From assembly GCA_910575005.1 (NCBI GenBank), contig CAJTCL010000014.1, positions 1 to 64,000 of the forward strand: 64,000 nucleotides of DNA. The letters run 5' to 3'. Within the stretch, counting starts at the first letter, position 1. Each line of letters starts with the position of its first letter. Both the position numbers and the translations under genes were made by a program. This document shows, in pieces, positions 45,220 to 54,011 of the stretch. This DNA comes from Lachnospiraceae bacterium. GTDB lineage: Bacteria; Bacillota; Clostridia; Lachnospirales; Lachnospiraceae. The notes beneath the pieces are model-generated. The model was not told the origin of the DNA. It searched no databases and was given only the letters and a program-made list of their open reading frames with translations.

Positions 45220-45657
45220 TTAATAATCCTCTTCTTCCTCTTCCTCGCTGATATCATTTTTAGGCTTTTCCAGCCCTTCAATCTGAATACCATTTTTCTC
45301 TGCATAATCCCAGAGAGCCGCATGAATGGCTTCCTCTGCCAGCAAAGAACAATGTACCTTCACTGGAGGCAAACCATCTAAGGCCTCCATCACTGCTTTG
45401 TTTGTCACCTGCAATGCTTCTTGTATCGTTTTCCCTTTTACCAGTTCAGTGGCCATAGAGCTGGTAGCCACGGCTGCACCACAGCCAAATGTCTTAAACT
45501 TTACATCCTGAATAATTCCATCTTCATCTATATCCAGAAAAATACGCATAATATCGCCGCATTTAGCATTTCCTACTGTACCAACGCCACTGGCATTTTC
45601 AATTTCTCCTACATTCCTTGGATTTTTAAAATGATCCATTACCTTTTCACTGTACAT
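45220..45657 (-). CDS. iscU: IscU/NifU-type Fe-S cluster scaffold
   Basis: The 145-residue protein begins MYSEKVMDHFKNPRNVG and has the three cluster cysteines in NAKCGD, FGCGAAVATSS and KVHCSLLAEEA. It assembles Fe-S clusters from sulfur delivered by IscS, encoded 19 bp upstream. The acidic tail (EEEEEEDY) after residue 135 is an extension relative to E. coli IscU and follows the NifU-like pattern of Clostridia. Confidence 0.95.
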   Translation of the reverse strand: MYSEKVMDHFKNPRNVGEIENASGVGTVGNAKCGDIMRIFLDIDEDGIIQDVKFKTFGCGAAVATSSMATELVKGKTIQEALQVTNKAVMEALDGLPPVKVHCSLLAEEAIHAALWDYAEKNGIQIEGLEKPKNDISEEEEEEDY

Positions 45658-45676
45658 TTGTTTTCCTCCAAATTTT

Positions 45677-46858
45677 TCAAAAATTCTTCTTCATGTAGTC
45701 CTCATACAAAGGGGACATTTCCCGCAATTGTGTCACAATCTCTTTCATGGCCTCCACCACAGTATCCATATCTTCCCTGGTAGTATCACTTCCCAGCGTC
45801 AGTCTCAGAGAACCGTGGGCAATCTCATGAGGCAGTCCAATGGCAAGCAGCACATGGGAAGGATCTAGGGAGCCAGAAGTACATGCAGAGCCAGAAGACC
45901 CACAGATTCCTTTCATATCCAACATAATCAACAAGGATTCTCCCTCCACAAACTGGAAGCAGAGATTTACATTGTTGGGCAAACGATTTGTCCTGTCCCC
46001 GTTGACTCTTGTAAATGGAATCTCCCTTAATACCCGCTCCATCAGATAATCCCTCAACTCACACTCTTTTTGGGTACGTTCCTGCATACTGGCAAGTGCA
46101 AGCTCCACTGCTTTTCCAAATCCTACAATTCCCGGAACGTTTTCCGTCCCCGCACGGCGTTTGCGCTCCTGCGCACCTCCATGCACAAAAGAGCGAATCT
46201 TAATCCCCTTGCGGATATATAGTAATCCAACTCCCTTTGGACCATTTAATTTATGGGCGCTGGCGCTCAGCATATCAATATTTAGCTCATCCACCTGAAT
46301 CGGAACCTGGCCAAATGCCTGCACCGCATCTGTATGAAACAAAATTCCATGTTCCTTGGCAATTTTCCCAATCTCTGCCACTGGTTCAATGGTTCCAATT
46401 TCATTATTGGCAAACATAATGGATATCAATATAGTATCTGGCCGAATCGCCTTTTTTAATTCTTCCAGTTTCACCACACCAAACTCATCTACATCCAGAT
46501 ATGTTACCTCAAAACCATTCTGCTCCAGCCACTCACAGGTATGCAAAATAGCATGATGCTCAATTTTACTGGTGATAATATGCCTGCCCTTACTCTTATA
46601 GGCCTCGGCAGTAGCCTTCAATGCCCAGTTATCCGATTCGCTCCCTCCGCCAGTAAAATAAATCTCATTTTCTTTTGCACCAATGGCACCTGCAATTGTC
46701 TCACGTGCCTTAGAAATTGCCTCCTTGCTCTTTTGGCCAAACTCGTACACCGTGGAGGCGTTGCCGTAGAATTCACTAAAATACGGAAGCATCGTCTCCA
46801 CAACTTCGGGCGCTGTGCGGGTTGTGGCCGCATTATCCAAATAAATCATTTTCTTCAT
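45677..46858 (-). CDS. iscS: Cysteine desulfurase (IscS/NifS)
   Basis: The 393-residue PLP enzyme takes sulfur from cysteine. It shows YLDNAATTRT at the N-terminus, HTDAVQAFGQVP, the PLP lysine in SASAHKLNGPKG and the catalytic cysteine in GSSGSACTSGSLDPSHVL. It stands between the iscR regulator (57 bp upstream) and iscU (19 bp downstream) and supplies both IscU and MnmA. Confidence 0.96.
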   Translation of the reverse strand: MKKMIYLDNAATTRTAPEVVETMLPYFSEFYGNASTVYEFGQKSKEAISKARETIAGAIGAKENEIYFTGGGSESDNWALKATAEAYKSKGRHIITSKIEHHAILHTCEWLEQNGFEVTYLDVDEFGVVKLEELKKAIRPDTILISIMFANNEIGTIEPVAEIGKIAKEHGILFHTDAVQAFGQVPIQVDELNIDMLSASAHKLNGPKGVGLLYIRKGIKIRSFVHGGAQERKRRAGTENVPGIVGFGKAVELALASMQERTQKECELRDYLMERVLREIPFTRVNGDRTNRLPNNVNLCFQFVEGESLLIMLDMKGICGSSGSACTSGSLDPSHVLLAIGLPHEIAHGSLRLTLGSDTTREDMDTVVEAMKEIVTQLREMSPLYEDYMKKNF

Positions 46859-46915
46859 ATCCTTACACCTCTATCTATTTCTCTTAAACTTCTTACTTGC
46901 TGCTAGATATTTATT

Positions 46916-47344
46916 TTATTTACCGTTTTTGCTCTCCCTCACCAGCTCTCCAATATTAATACTATCCACAGTCTCATTGATGCAGTCATTGATTCGTTTC
47001 CAGACAATCTTACTGACGCATTGAGAGGAACCGCTGCAATGGGTCTCCCCGCTCTCATCAATTCCTGCACATTCCACAGGAACTAAATCACCCTCCAATG
47101 CCCGTAAGACATCGCCCACAGAAATTTCCTCTGCTGGCATGGCAATAGTATAACCGCCATTGACGCCGCGGACACTTTTTACAAGCCCTGCTCTTTTTAA
47201 TTTTGCCATAAGCTGTTCTAGATAGCTGATGGAAATTCCCTGACGCTCAGCGACACTGGCAAGCGATACTGGCTGGCTCTCACCGCAGACTGCCAAATCA
47301 ATAAAAGCGCGCAGCCCATACTTTCCTTTTGTAGATAATTTCAA
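46916..47344 (-). CDS. iscR: Rrf2-family regulator (IscR-like)
   Basis: A TTG at 47344 (KLSTKGKYGLRAFIDLAV) is the likely start, with AAGGTGAT just before it; upstream codons have no site. The 142-residue protein has the Rrf2 winged helix (ISISYLEQLMAKLKRAGLVKSVRGVNGGY) and three cysteines (VECAG, THCSG, QCVS) at spacing typical for a [2Fe-2S] ligand set. It probably senses cluster status and represses the isc operon that it heads. Confidence 0.92.
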   Translation of the reverse strand: MKLSTKGKYGLRAFIDLAVCGESQPVSLASVAERQGISISYLEQLMAKLKRAGLVKSVRGVNGGYTIAMPAEEISVGDVLRALEGDLVPVECAGIDESGETHCSGSSQCVSKIVWKRINDCINETVDSINIGELVRESKNGK

Positions 47345-47430
47345 CTTATCACCTTCTATCTGCTCCATGTGTACCCTAAAAATGACCATTTAGATACACA
47401 ACCATTATGGGATTTCTCCCATTCTGTCTA

Positions 47431-47455
47431 AATTCCGAGTGTTTTAGTCGGAATT
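47431..47455. promoter_or_regulatory. Putative Rrf2/IscR operator of the isc operon
   Basis: The near-perfect palindrome AATTCCGA-n9-TCGGAATT lies just downstream of the predicted transcription start. A bound repressor would block initiation or elongation. Its form resembles CCGAC-type sites known for clostridial Rrf2 regulators. Confidence 0.65.
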
Positions 47456-47467
47456 TATTACAATCGC

Positions 47468-47496
47468 ATAGTATCATGGTTTTATTCTGCTGTCAA
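47468..47496 (-). promoter_or_regulatory. SigmaA promoter of the isc operon
   Basis: In the minus direction consensus TTGACA, 17 bp, TACTAT, about 124 bp upstream of the iscR start. Confidence 0.8.
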
Positions 47497-47573
47497 GTTT
47501 ATTTTTTTATGCATTGCCGCTTTTTTTTCCACATACATTTTAAGTAAACCTTTGATTATATTTGGGAGCTATT

Positions 47574-48992
47574 ATGAAATCTGATTCACTGCGCAACCAT
47601 CCACTGATTACTGGCACACTTCTTTTAACTCTTGCAGGACTGCTTTCTCGGGTCATCGGCTTTTTCTATAGAATATTCCTCTCTCAGACAATTGGTGCCG
47701 AGGCAATGGGAATTTACCAACTTACCATCCCCATACATATTCTAACCATATCTCTGACCTCCTCCGCAATACAAACCGCGATCTCTCGGTTTGTAGCTCA
47801 AGCTGCTGTGAACTCTGCTGGAACAACTGGACATCTCAATCAAAACAGCGCTCCTGGCAAGCTGTTTTCCTTGCGTGGACGTAGCCAAAATACACTTTGC
47901 AATGAAAGCTGCTATCTGTCCGCTGGACTGATACTCTCTCTGTCTCTGGCCTTCTTCTGTACTGTGTTTTTATATCAGCTCTCAGAGCCGATTGCTGTCC
48001 ATTTCTTAGAAGAGCCAAGATGCACACCACTACTTCAAATTATGGCATTTACCATTCCCTGTGGGGCAGTTCACGCCTGTATCAATGGATATTTCTATGG
48101 TCTGAAAAAAACATTTGTCCCTGCAACCTCTCAATTATTGGAACAACTGGTGCGTGTATTGAGTGTCTGGCTATTTTTTGAAATCTCACTGGAAAAGCAC
48201 AATGCTATTTCCCTAAATCTAGTTGTGTGGGGTATGGTAGCTGGAGAGATTGCTGCTATGTTGTTTTCTATCAGCTTTCTTAGACACAAAAAAAGCCGCG
48301 GCAGCCGATTCCATGCCGTAGAACAAATATTTTTTATGGCGATGCCCTTAAGTGCTAACCGTGTGCTGGTCAATCTTTTGCAAAGTATGGAAGCGGTGAT
48401 GCTCCCTGGACAACTGAGATTATACGGCTATTCCAATACCGAAGCTTTGAGTGTCTATGGCATCCTCACTGGAATGGCCCTGCCAATGGTTCTGTTTCCA
48501 TCGGTTCTAACAAATTCTGTCTCTGTTATGTTACTCCCTTTAATTGCAGAAGCTCAGGAAAAACAAGAACAGCGCTACATCATCAACGCTGTAAAAAAAA
48601 CCTGCTTCTACAGCCTTCTTCTTGGATTTGGATGTACACTAATGTTTCTGCTTTTGGGAAAATGGATGGGAGAAGTACTATTCTCCAATACGCTTGCGGG
48701 TACTTTTATTGTCACCTTAGGATGGATTTGTCCTTTCTTGTATCTATCCACGACACTACACAGTATTTTAAATGGACTGGGTAAGACCACACATACTTTT
48801 TTCTTAAACATCCTCGGACTTGGAATCCGCATTTGCTTTGTCTTGTTTGTGATTCCACTGACTGGAATTAAGGGATATCTATGGGGAACCTTACTCAGTC
48901 AGATCACGATGGCAGTTGGCGCACTGTTAATGCTCTTATTGCATTGTCCTAATGGTGTCAAGAAATCTAAACAAAAATTAGATTATCTATGA
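47574..48992 (+). CDS. spoVB: SpoVB-like polysaccharide flippase (MOP/MATE superfamily)
   Basis: The ATG at 47574 follows GGGAGC. The 472-residue protein has about 12-14 membrane helices and begins HPLITGTLLLTLAGLLSRVIGFFYRIFLS, the usual SpoVB start, with GAEAMGIYQL. SpoVB flips lipid-linked peptidoglycan precursors during spore cortex synthesis. A CATACATT at 47532 matches the SigmaE -10 consensus CATAcAnT, in line with mother-cell expression, though no clear -35 is seen. It diverges from the isc operon. Confidence 0.88.
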   Translation: MKSDSLRNHPLITGTLLLTLAGLLSRVIGFFYRIFLSQTIGAEAMGIYQLTIPIHILTISLTSSAIQTAISRFVAQAAVNSAGTTGHLNQNSAPGKLFSLRGRSQNTLCNESCYLSAGLILSLSLAFFCTVFLYQLSEPIAVHFLEEPRCTPLLQIMAFTIPCGAVHACINGYFYGLKKTFVPATSQLLEQLVRVLSVWLFFEISLEKHNAISLNLVVWGMVAGEIAAMLFSISFLRHKKSRGSRFHAVEQIFFMAMPLSANRVLVNLLQSMEAVMLPGQLRLYGYSNTEALSVYGILTGMALPMVLFPSVLTNSVSVMLLPLIAEAQEKQEQRYIINAVKKTCFYSLLLGFGCTLMFLLLGKWMGEVLFSNTLAGTFIVTLGWICPFLYLSTTLHSILNGLGKTTHTFFLNILGLGIRICFVLFVIPLTGIKGYLWGTLLSQITMAVGALLMLLLHCPNGVKKSKQKLDYL

Positions 48993-49048
48993 CTAGTCAG
49001 AAAATCCAATATTCAAATAAGGCAAATCCCTTTCTTTTGGGCTTTGCC

Positions 49049-49275
49049 TTATCTCTCTTTATTTTTCATTCTGTACTCTAGCGGTGTTATCAACATCTTC
49101 TCTTTAAAGTGGCTATCAAAATAACTTGCTGTAGAAAATCCAGACAAAAGAGCAATCTCAGTTATACTTTTGTCAGTATCATCCAACATAAAAAGTGCCT
49201 GAGATAATCGGTATTCCGTGATGTAATCAGATATTGACATATTCATCATTTTTTTGAAATATCGACAACATTTTT
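49049..49275 (-). pseudogene. AraC-type helix-turn-helix fragment
   Basis: The frame reads CCRYFKKMMNMSISDYITEYRLSQALFMLDD, then TEIALLSGFSTASYFDSHFKE. This is the DNA-binding domain of an AraC regulator. Homology starts abruptly at about 49275, so the sensor domain and first part of the first helix-turn-helix are gone. It is a relic. Confidence 0.75.
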
Positions 49276-49294
49276 TGTAAAATGATCTCCAACA

Positions 49295-49363
49295 TTACGT
49301 GCAAAAGGATATGGTTATAACAAACCGATAACCATTGGCAAAAATGTATGGATTGCTTCAAAT
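49295..49363 (+). pseudogene. Hexapeptide acetyltransferase (Maa/LacA-like) fragment
   Basis: Twenty-three codons read LRAKGYGYNKPITIGKNVW and IASN, matching the stretch before the catalytic loop of maltose/galactoside O-acetyltransferases (KPITIGDNVWIG). Both sides break off at once. Together with the AraC fragment it marks this gap as a scrap of deleted genes. Confidence 0.6.
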
Positions 49364-49392
49364 TTAAGAAAATATCGTGTAACCAGAAGGCT

Positions 49393-49424
49393 GTCAAAAC
49401 GCCGATGGCGTTTTGACTTTTTTT
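49393..49424 (+). terminator. Hairpin with T7 tail (plus strand)
   Basis: GTCAAAACGCC-gat-GGCGTTTTGAC followed by TTTTTTT. It overlaps the last codons of the convergent cyclase gene (KTPSAF), an unusual place. It probably ended a gene now reduced to the fragment at 49295. Confidence 0.7.
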
Positions 49425-51742
49425 ACACTCTTTCTGCGTACAGCTTTTGCCTGATACAACAATTCGTCTGATTTCTGAATTAACTCATTTAAATCGATCT
49501 GGGAATCACAGCAAAACTCATAGATCCCCACAGAAATCTCCACATAATAAGGCTTCTCACTGCGCTTATTAAAGCTCTCTCCAATTTTATGTAAATGCCC
49601 CATCACCACTTCTTTAAAATTCGGTTTTTCAGAAAGTGCCAAGGCCATAAACTCATCTCCGCCAATCCGCGCTGTAATCGCCTCCGATGGCAGCGCTTCT
49701 TGCAGATACTTGGCCGCATTGCTGATAGCAAAATCACCGGCAGCATGTCCAAAACAATCGTTGATCTCTTTTAAATGATCGAGATCTCCAAAGATCAGAT
49801 ATGCCTTTTTCCCTTCACTCTGCTGACAGCATCGGATCGCTCGTTCCATAAATCCACGGCGATTTAAAAGATGGGTCAATTCATCATATTCTGAGACAAA
49901 ACTTAAAATATGATTCTGTTCCTGAATCGTGCGCAGAGACTTCTGCAGCTCCCTTTGGGATTCCCGTTCCATCTGGTTTAGCTCCAAAAAACGCAGCAGC
50001 GAACCAAATTGCAGACTGCAGATCTGCAAAAAGGCAATATCTTTCTGATTGACCTCGCACAACATCATTCCATACTGTTTTACCCCTGAAAACAACACAA
50101 ATGTTGTCAATATATTAGAAGCACCAGGCCTAATAAAAGAGGAAAATCCATTTTCTACCGTCACAAGCGGACGCTCTTCTCTCTGGTAACAGACCATCTC
50201 CTCCTCTGAAAACCAGGCATTTAAGTACATTTCCTTGGGGAATTTGGGATTCATACCACTTTCATGTATCACTGGTGTATCAAACAGATAAATATAGCAG
50301 CTTTTCACCTTCATCATTTGAAAACGGTTCATGATGTGCAATAGAGCCTTCGACAATCCCTCTCCTGCCGCTATTGTGGTCAAATCTCGAATAAATGATG
50401 GCACAAACCAACTTTTACGATTGGATTCCATGACCTCTTGTTCCAATTTAGAAACATTAGTAAAATGAATGTATTGTTCTGTAGCATTGAGTACTTCCAT
50501 AAGCTGTTCCTGCTCTCTGGCAGTATCTGCATTGGAAGAAAGCACCTGCAGCACATTAGAAAAATACTCTAAAAGCAGCGAAATCGGCATATGGTTATAT
50601 GCAGTAAGTTCCTTTAAAATCTTAATTAAATACTCCATATCAAGCTCTTTGCCATTGGAATTACAAATATTCTGGTAAACATGATGAAAATAATCCAAAA
50701 TCAGTCCAGAATAATGATTGCGCTCCTTCTGATAAGGAATCACGGACAGAAGTTCCCGCGCCACATTTCCTACTGTCTGAACCACATACTGCTCTTTCTC
50801 TTCATGATTGGTAAAGATACAAGAATGCATCTGTCCATAATTGCACCCGCAGGACTCTCTCTTATGAAGCGCCACTGGCATCCTGTGAGCAAATGCAGTC
50901 TTATTTTCACACAAGGCAATCGCATTGCGCAAAGCCACATAACTAAACTGAAAGCTATTTTGTGAAACACTGGTCAGCAATGGATCCATTGTCCGTGCAA
51001 GCTCCACATCATCAAAACCAGTAATCGCGATATCAGTGCCTACCCGCAAGTTTCTTGCAGCACAGACACGATAGCAGCACTTTGCCATGTTGTCATTGGC
51101 ACAGGCAATCGCTTCGAGCCCTGGATTGCGGTCTAACAGCTCTTCTACCTGCTCTTTCACCTGCTCTGTATAATTTCCATGAGCAACCATTGTCGGAATT
51201 ACTGGGAACCCATGCTCCCTCATCACATCCAAATAAGCCTGCAGGCGCTCATTGGCATCCAGATTATACTCTGGCCCACTCAAAAAAGCAATCTTCCGAT
51301 AACCATGATCCAATGCCAAATGTTCGATACAGGCACGCATTCCCTTATAATTATCCGCCATCATATAGGGCAGGCTGGAATCCTCCGGCGTCTCTCCCAA
51401 TAACAAATAGGGAATATCTGCATACTTATCTAAAAAACGCTTCTTCTCCCAGCGGTCTTTAAAATAGGCGAGCGCTGCATATGTAATAATCATAGCATCT
51501 GGCTTTGTAAAATGTGCATAAGAATATACAGTATCAAACTGATAGTTATAGTCCCCCTCGGTCTCCCCTGAAAATACATCCATACAATACTGGGGAATTT
51601 GAGGGCCCATCAGAAATACAATATTCACATCTTCTTTTTGGGCACAAGTATAAAATCCTTGTAATAATTCTTCGGCATAGTCAGACTGCATATCACCCAA
51701 CATTATGGCAATCGTATATCGCCGTTCCTGATTTTCCCTCAT
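49394..51742 (-). CDS. Diguanylate cyclase with LacI/ribose-binding-type sensor domain
   Basis: The ATG at 51742 follows AAAGGA by 7 nt. Of the 782 residues, about 10-290 form a periplasmic-binding-like fold of the LacI/GalR type (YTIAIMLGDMQSDYAEELLQG, IAFLSGPEYNLDANERLQAY, ITGFDDVELARTMDPLLTSV) without a DNA-binding domain or signal peptide. A helical middle part follows, then a GAF-like region (about 440-600). The C-terminal GGDEF domain is intact (HLLNRRGF, ARIGGDEFMAL). It should make cyclic-di-GMP in response to a cytoplasmic ligand, perhaps a sugar. Its C-terminus overlaps a terminator hairpin. Confidence 0.9.
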   Translation of the reverse strand: MRENQERRYTIAIMLGDMQSDYAEELLQGFYTCAQKEDVNIVFLMGPQIPQYCMDVFSGETEGDYNYQFDTVYSYAHFTKPDAMIITYAALAYFKDRWEKKRFLDKYADIPYLLLGETPEDSSLPYMMADNYKGMRACIEHLALDHGYRKIAFLSGPEYNLDANERLQAYLDVMREHGFPVIPTMVAHGNYTEQVKEQVEELLDRNPGLEAIACANDNMAKCCYRVCAARNLRVGTDIAITGFDDVELARTMDPLLTSVSQNSFQFSYVALRNAIALCENKTAFAHRMPVALHKRESCGCNYGQMHSCIFTNHEEKEQYVVQTVGNVARELLSVIPYQKERNHYSGLILDYFHHVYQNICNSNGKELDMEYLIKILKELTAYNHMPISLLLEYFSNVLQVLSSNADTAREQEQLMEVLNATEQYIHFTNVSKLEQEVMESNRKSWFVPSFIRDLTTIAAGEGLSKALLHIMNRFQMMKVKSCYIYLFDTPVIHESGMNPKFPKEMYLNAWFSEEEMVCYQREERPLVTVENGFSSFIRPGASNILTTFVLFSGVKQYGMMLCEVNQKDIAFLQICSLQFGSLLRFLELNQMERESQRELQKSLRTIQEQNHILSFVSEYDELTHLLNRRGFMERAIRCCQQSEGKKAYLIFGDLDHLKEINDCFGHAAGDFAISNAAKYLQEALPSEAITARIGGDEFMALALSEKPNFKEVVMGHLHKIGESFNKRSEKPYYVEISVGIYEFCCDSQIDLNELIQKSDELLYQAKAVRRKSVKKVKTPSAF

Positions 51743-51943
51743 AAAAAATTCCTTTCCCAACTACAAAATACCATCTGAAACATATTACCTTAATCTTATA
51801 CTTATTTCCATTTGTTTACAAGTTGTTCTTAATATATAATATTTACAAAAAAAACCACAAAAAAATAGTAATATTTACCAATAGTTTTAAAATATACTCC
51901 AAATGACAATCCCACTTGACTTTTTAGTTTTCCCATTTTTTAT

Positions 51944-51972
51944 TTGCTTCTGATTCCATTTCGGACTATAAT
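51944..51972 (+). promoter_or_regulatory. SigmaA promoter of the phosphatase gene
   Basis: TTGCTT, 17 bp, TATAAT, about 60 bp before the ATG at 52038. Confidence 0.65.
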
Positions 51973-52037
51973 ATGGAATAACTACTGGCTTATATAGATA
52001 TAAGAATTATTAACTTGATGATTAAAAGGAGATACCA

Positions 52038-52754
52038 ATGAAACTGATTTTTATTCGACATGGAGAACCAGATTATGAGAAAGATTCTTTAACGGAAAAA
52101 GGATGGCGAGAGGCCGAGATTTTGGCTGACAGAACTGCCCTTTGGAATGTAACTGATTTCTACTGTTCCCCTCTGGGACGTGCCAGGGACACTGCGAGCT
52201 GTACGCTAAAAAGAATTGGACGCACAGCCCAAACGCTGGAATGGCTGCGGGAATTTAACGCTCCCATCTGGGATCAAATGATGGAAAGACGCAAAGTTCC
52301 CTGGGATTTCTATCCAGAATTTCTCGCAGATCATAGAGAATTGTTTGATCTTCACAACTGGATGACTAATGATGTCATGGCAGAAGGACATGTGGGAGAA
52401 GAATACCATCGTGTCTGCACAGAATTTGACAAGCTCCTGGCCCATTATGGTTATGTAAGAGATGGATATCGCTATCGCACAGATAAAACTACCAGACAGG
52501 AGGCTGTCGTGGTCTGTTTTTGCCATTTGGGTATTACCTGTGCTTTGCTCTCTCACTTAATCAATACTACCCCCAGTCAGCTCTGGCAAGGTTTTTTCTT
52601 GGCACCAACTTCTGTGACTGTGATAGGCACAGAAGAACGCACTGCCAACGAAGCTTATTTTCGCTGCCAGGTAATGGGAGATACCTCGCATCTGCTGCTC
52701 GCAGGTGAACCTATTTCCTATTATGGTTCTTTCTACGAACCTTTTCAGGGCTGA
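52038..52754 (+). CDS. Histidine phosphatase-superfamily protein
   Basis: The 238-residue protein has the catalytic RHGEPDYE motif at residues 7-14, YCSPLGRARDTA, and the second histidine in VVCFCHLGI. These mark the phosphoglycerate-mutase-like phosphatases. The middle is longer than in CobC types, and the C-terminus ends in LLAGEPISYYGSF. Substrate unknown. It is a single-gene unit. Confidence 0.9.
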   Translation: MKLIFIRHGEPDYEKDSLTEKGWREAEILADRTALWNVTDFYCSPLGRARDTASCTLKRIGRTAQTLEWLREFNAPIWDQMMERRKVPWDFYPEFLADHRELFDLHNWMTNDVMAEGHVGEEYHRVCTEFDKLLAHYGYVRDGYRYRTDKTTRQEAVVVCFCHLGITCALLSHLINTTPSQLWQGFFLAPTSVTVIGTEERTANEAYFRCQVMGDTSHLLLAGEPISYYGSFYEPFQG

Positions 52755-52817
52755 TACATCCGGTTTCTGATTTTAAAGCCCAGTGCTGCCGGTATTCCTA
52801 TCACCGTGCATAGATTA

Positions 52818-53939
52818 TTAAAATTTACGAAACTCATTGATATCTGTGATCAATTCCCGAACACAGCGGATCTGATTATCAAACACGCCTGCCTTGTATA
52901 GATTAATTAAAATCATGCCCACAGGCACAGCGATAATCATCCCTATAATACTACTGACTTTATAACCGATGTACATAAAAAACAATGTCGCCAGAGGATT
53001 CATGCCGATGGTATCGCCGACGATCTTCGGCTGAATCACCTGCCGCACAATCTGAGTCACTGCGTAGAGAATAATCAGACCCACTGCCAGCCTATAATCA
53101 GAGGACAAAATCTTAATCACTGCCCAGGGACCCAGCACTGTACCTGTTCCAAAAAATGGCAGCATATCCAAAAATGCAATCACAAAGGCCACCAATAACA
53201 CATAATTTACCCGCAGAATAAATAATCCCACTACCAGAATCACATAGACCACGCCCATAATCTTAAACTGTGCCTTAAAATATCCGCCAACGACATGTTT
53301 CAGATCACCAATTACCCTGGACACCTGATCCCAGATTCCGGCTGGCATATGTTCATTTAATCCATTTAAAATCCGATCGCGCTCTGCAGTAAAAAAGTAA
53401 GCTGACAAAAGACACATAATAATGGCAATCAACGTTCCAGGCACATTTTTTGCAAAATTACCTGCTGCCTCAAAGGTAGGTTCCCCAACTGCTTGGACTA
53501 GTCCCCCTAGATAGCCAGTTAAATTGGCACCAATATTCTCAAGATTTTCCTGAATATTTGCAGGAAGCCGATTATAAAACACCTCTAGATTCCGGCCAAT
53601 CTCCTCAAAATCTTCCTGCCAGCCAGCATAAATCTGCGGCAAACTAGAAATCATAGTTCCGGCCTCCACCACAAGTCTGGAAACAGCCAGATAACCAAGA
53701 CCAATGACCAGAGCCAGAACCCCAATAATAATCATCATCGAACTATGCTTTCTGACAATTTTAACTCTTCTCTCCAGAAAGCGTACTAAGGGATTGGCAA
53801 TCATGGCAATGATCCAGCCGATCACAAACGGCATAAAAAATACAATAATTTTGGGAAAAATAAAACATAGAAATACGATGGTAAACACTGCAACCATCAG
53901 ATTTACCAATATCTTCAAATACTTGGTAGACTGTTTCAT
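52818..53939 (-). CDS. AI-2E/YtvI-like integral membrane protein
   Basis: The start at 53939 follows AGAGGTGAT. The 373-residue protein has membrane segments near the N-terminus (two pairs), a central soluble loop (about 110-165), and four to five helices in the C-terminal half including ILRVNYVLLVAFVIAFLDMLPFFGTGTVLGPWA. The layout is that of the AI-2E transporter family. Similarity to the YtvI subgroup suggests a sporulation role, which would fit other genes here. The substrate is unknown. Confidence 0.82.
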   Translation of the reverse strand: MKQSTKYLKILVNLMVAVFTIVFLCFIFPKIIVFFMPFVIGWIIAMIANPLVRFLERRVKIVRKHSSMMIIIGVLALVIGLGYLAVSRLVVEAGTMISSLPQIYAGWQEDFEEIGRNLEVFYNRLPANIQENLENIGANLTGYLGGLVQAVGEPTFEAAGNFAKNVPGTLIAIIMCLLSAYFFTAERDRILNGLNEHMPAGIWDQVSRVIGDLKHVVGGYFKAQFKIMGVVYVILVVGLFILRVNYVLLVAFVIAFLDMLPFFGTGTVLGPWAVIKILSSDYRLAVGLIILYAVTQIVRQVIQPKIVGDTIGMNPLATLFFMYIGYKVSSIIGMIIAVPVGMILINLYKAGVFDNQIRCVRELITDINEFRKF

Positions 53940-54011
53940 GTTATCACCTCTTTCATTCTTTGAATTCACAATTCCAATCACATACCAAATACAGATATTT
54001 CTTCATTTAAT

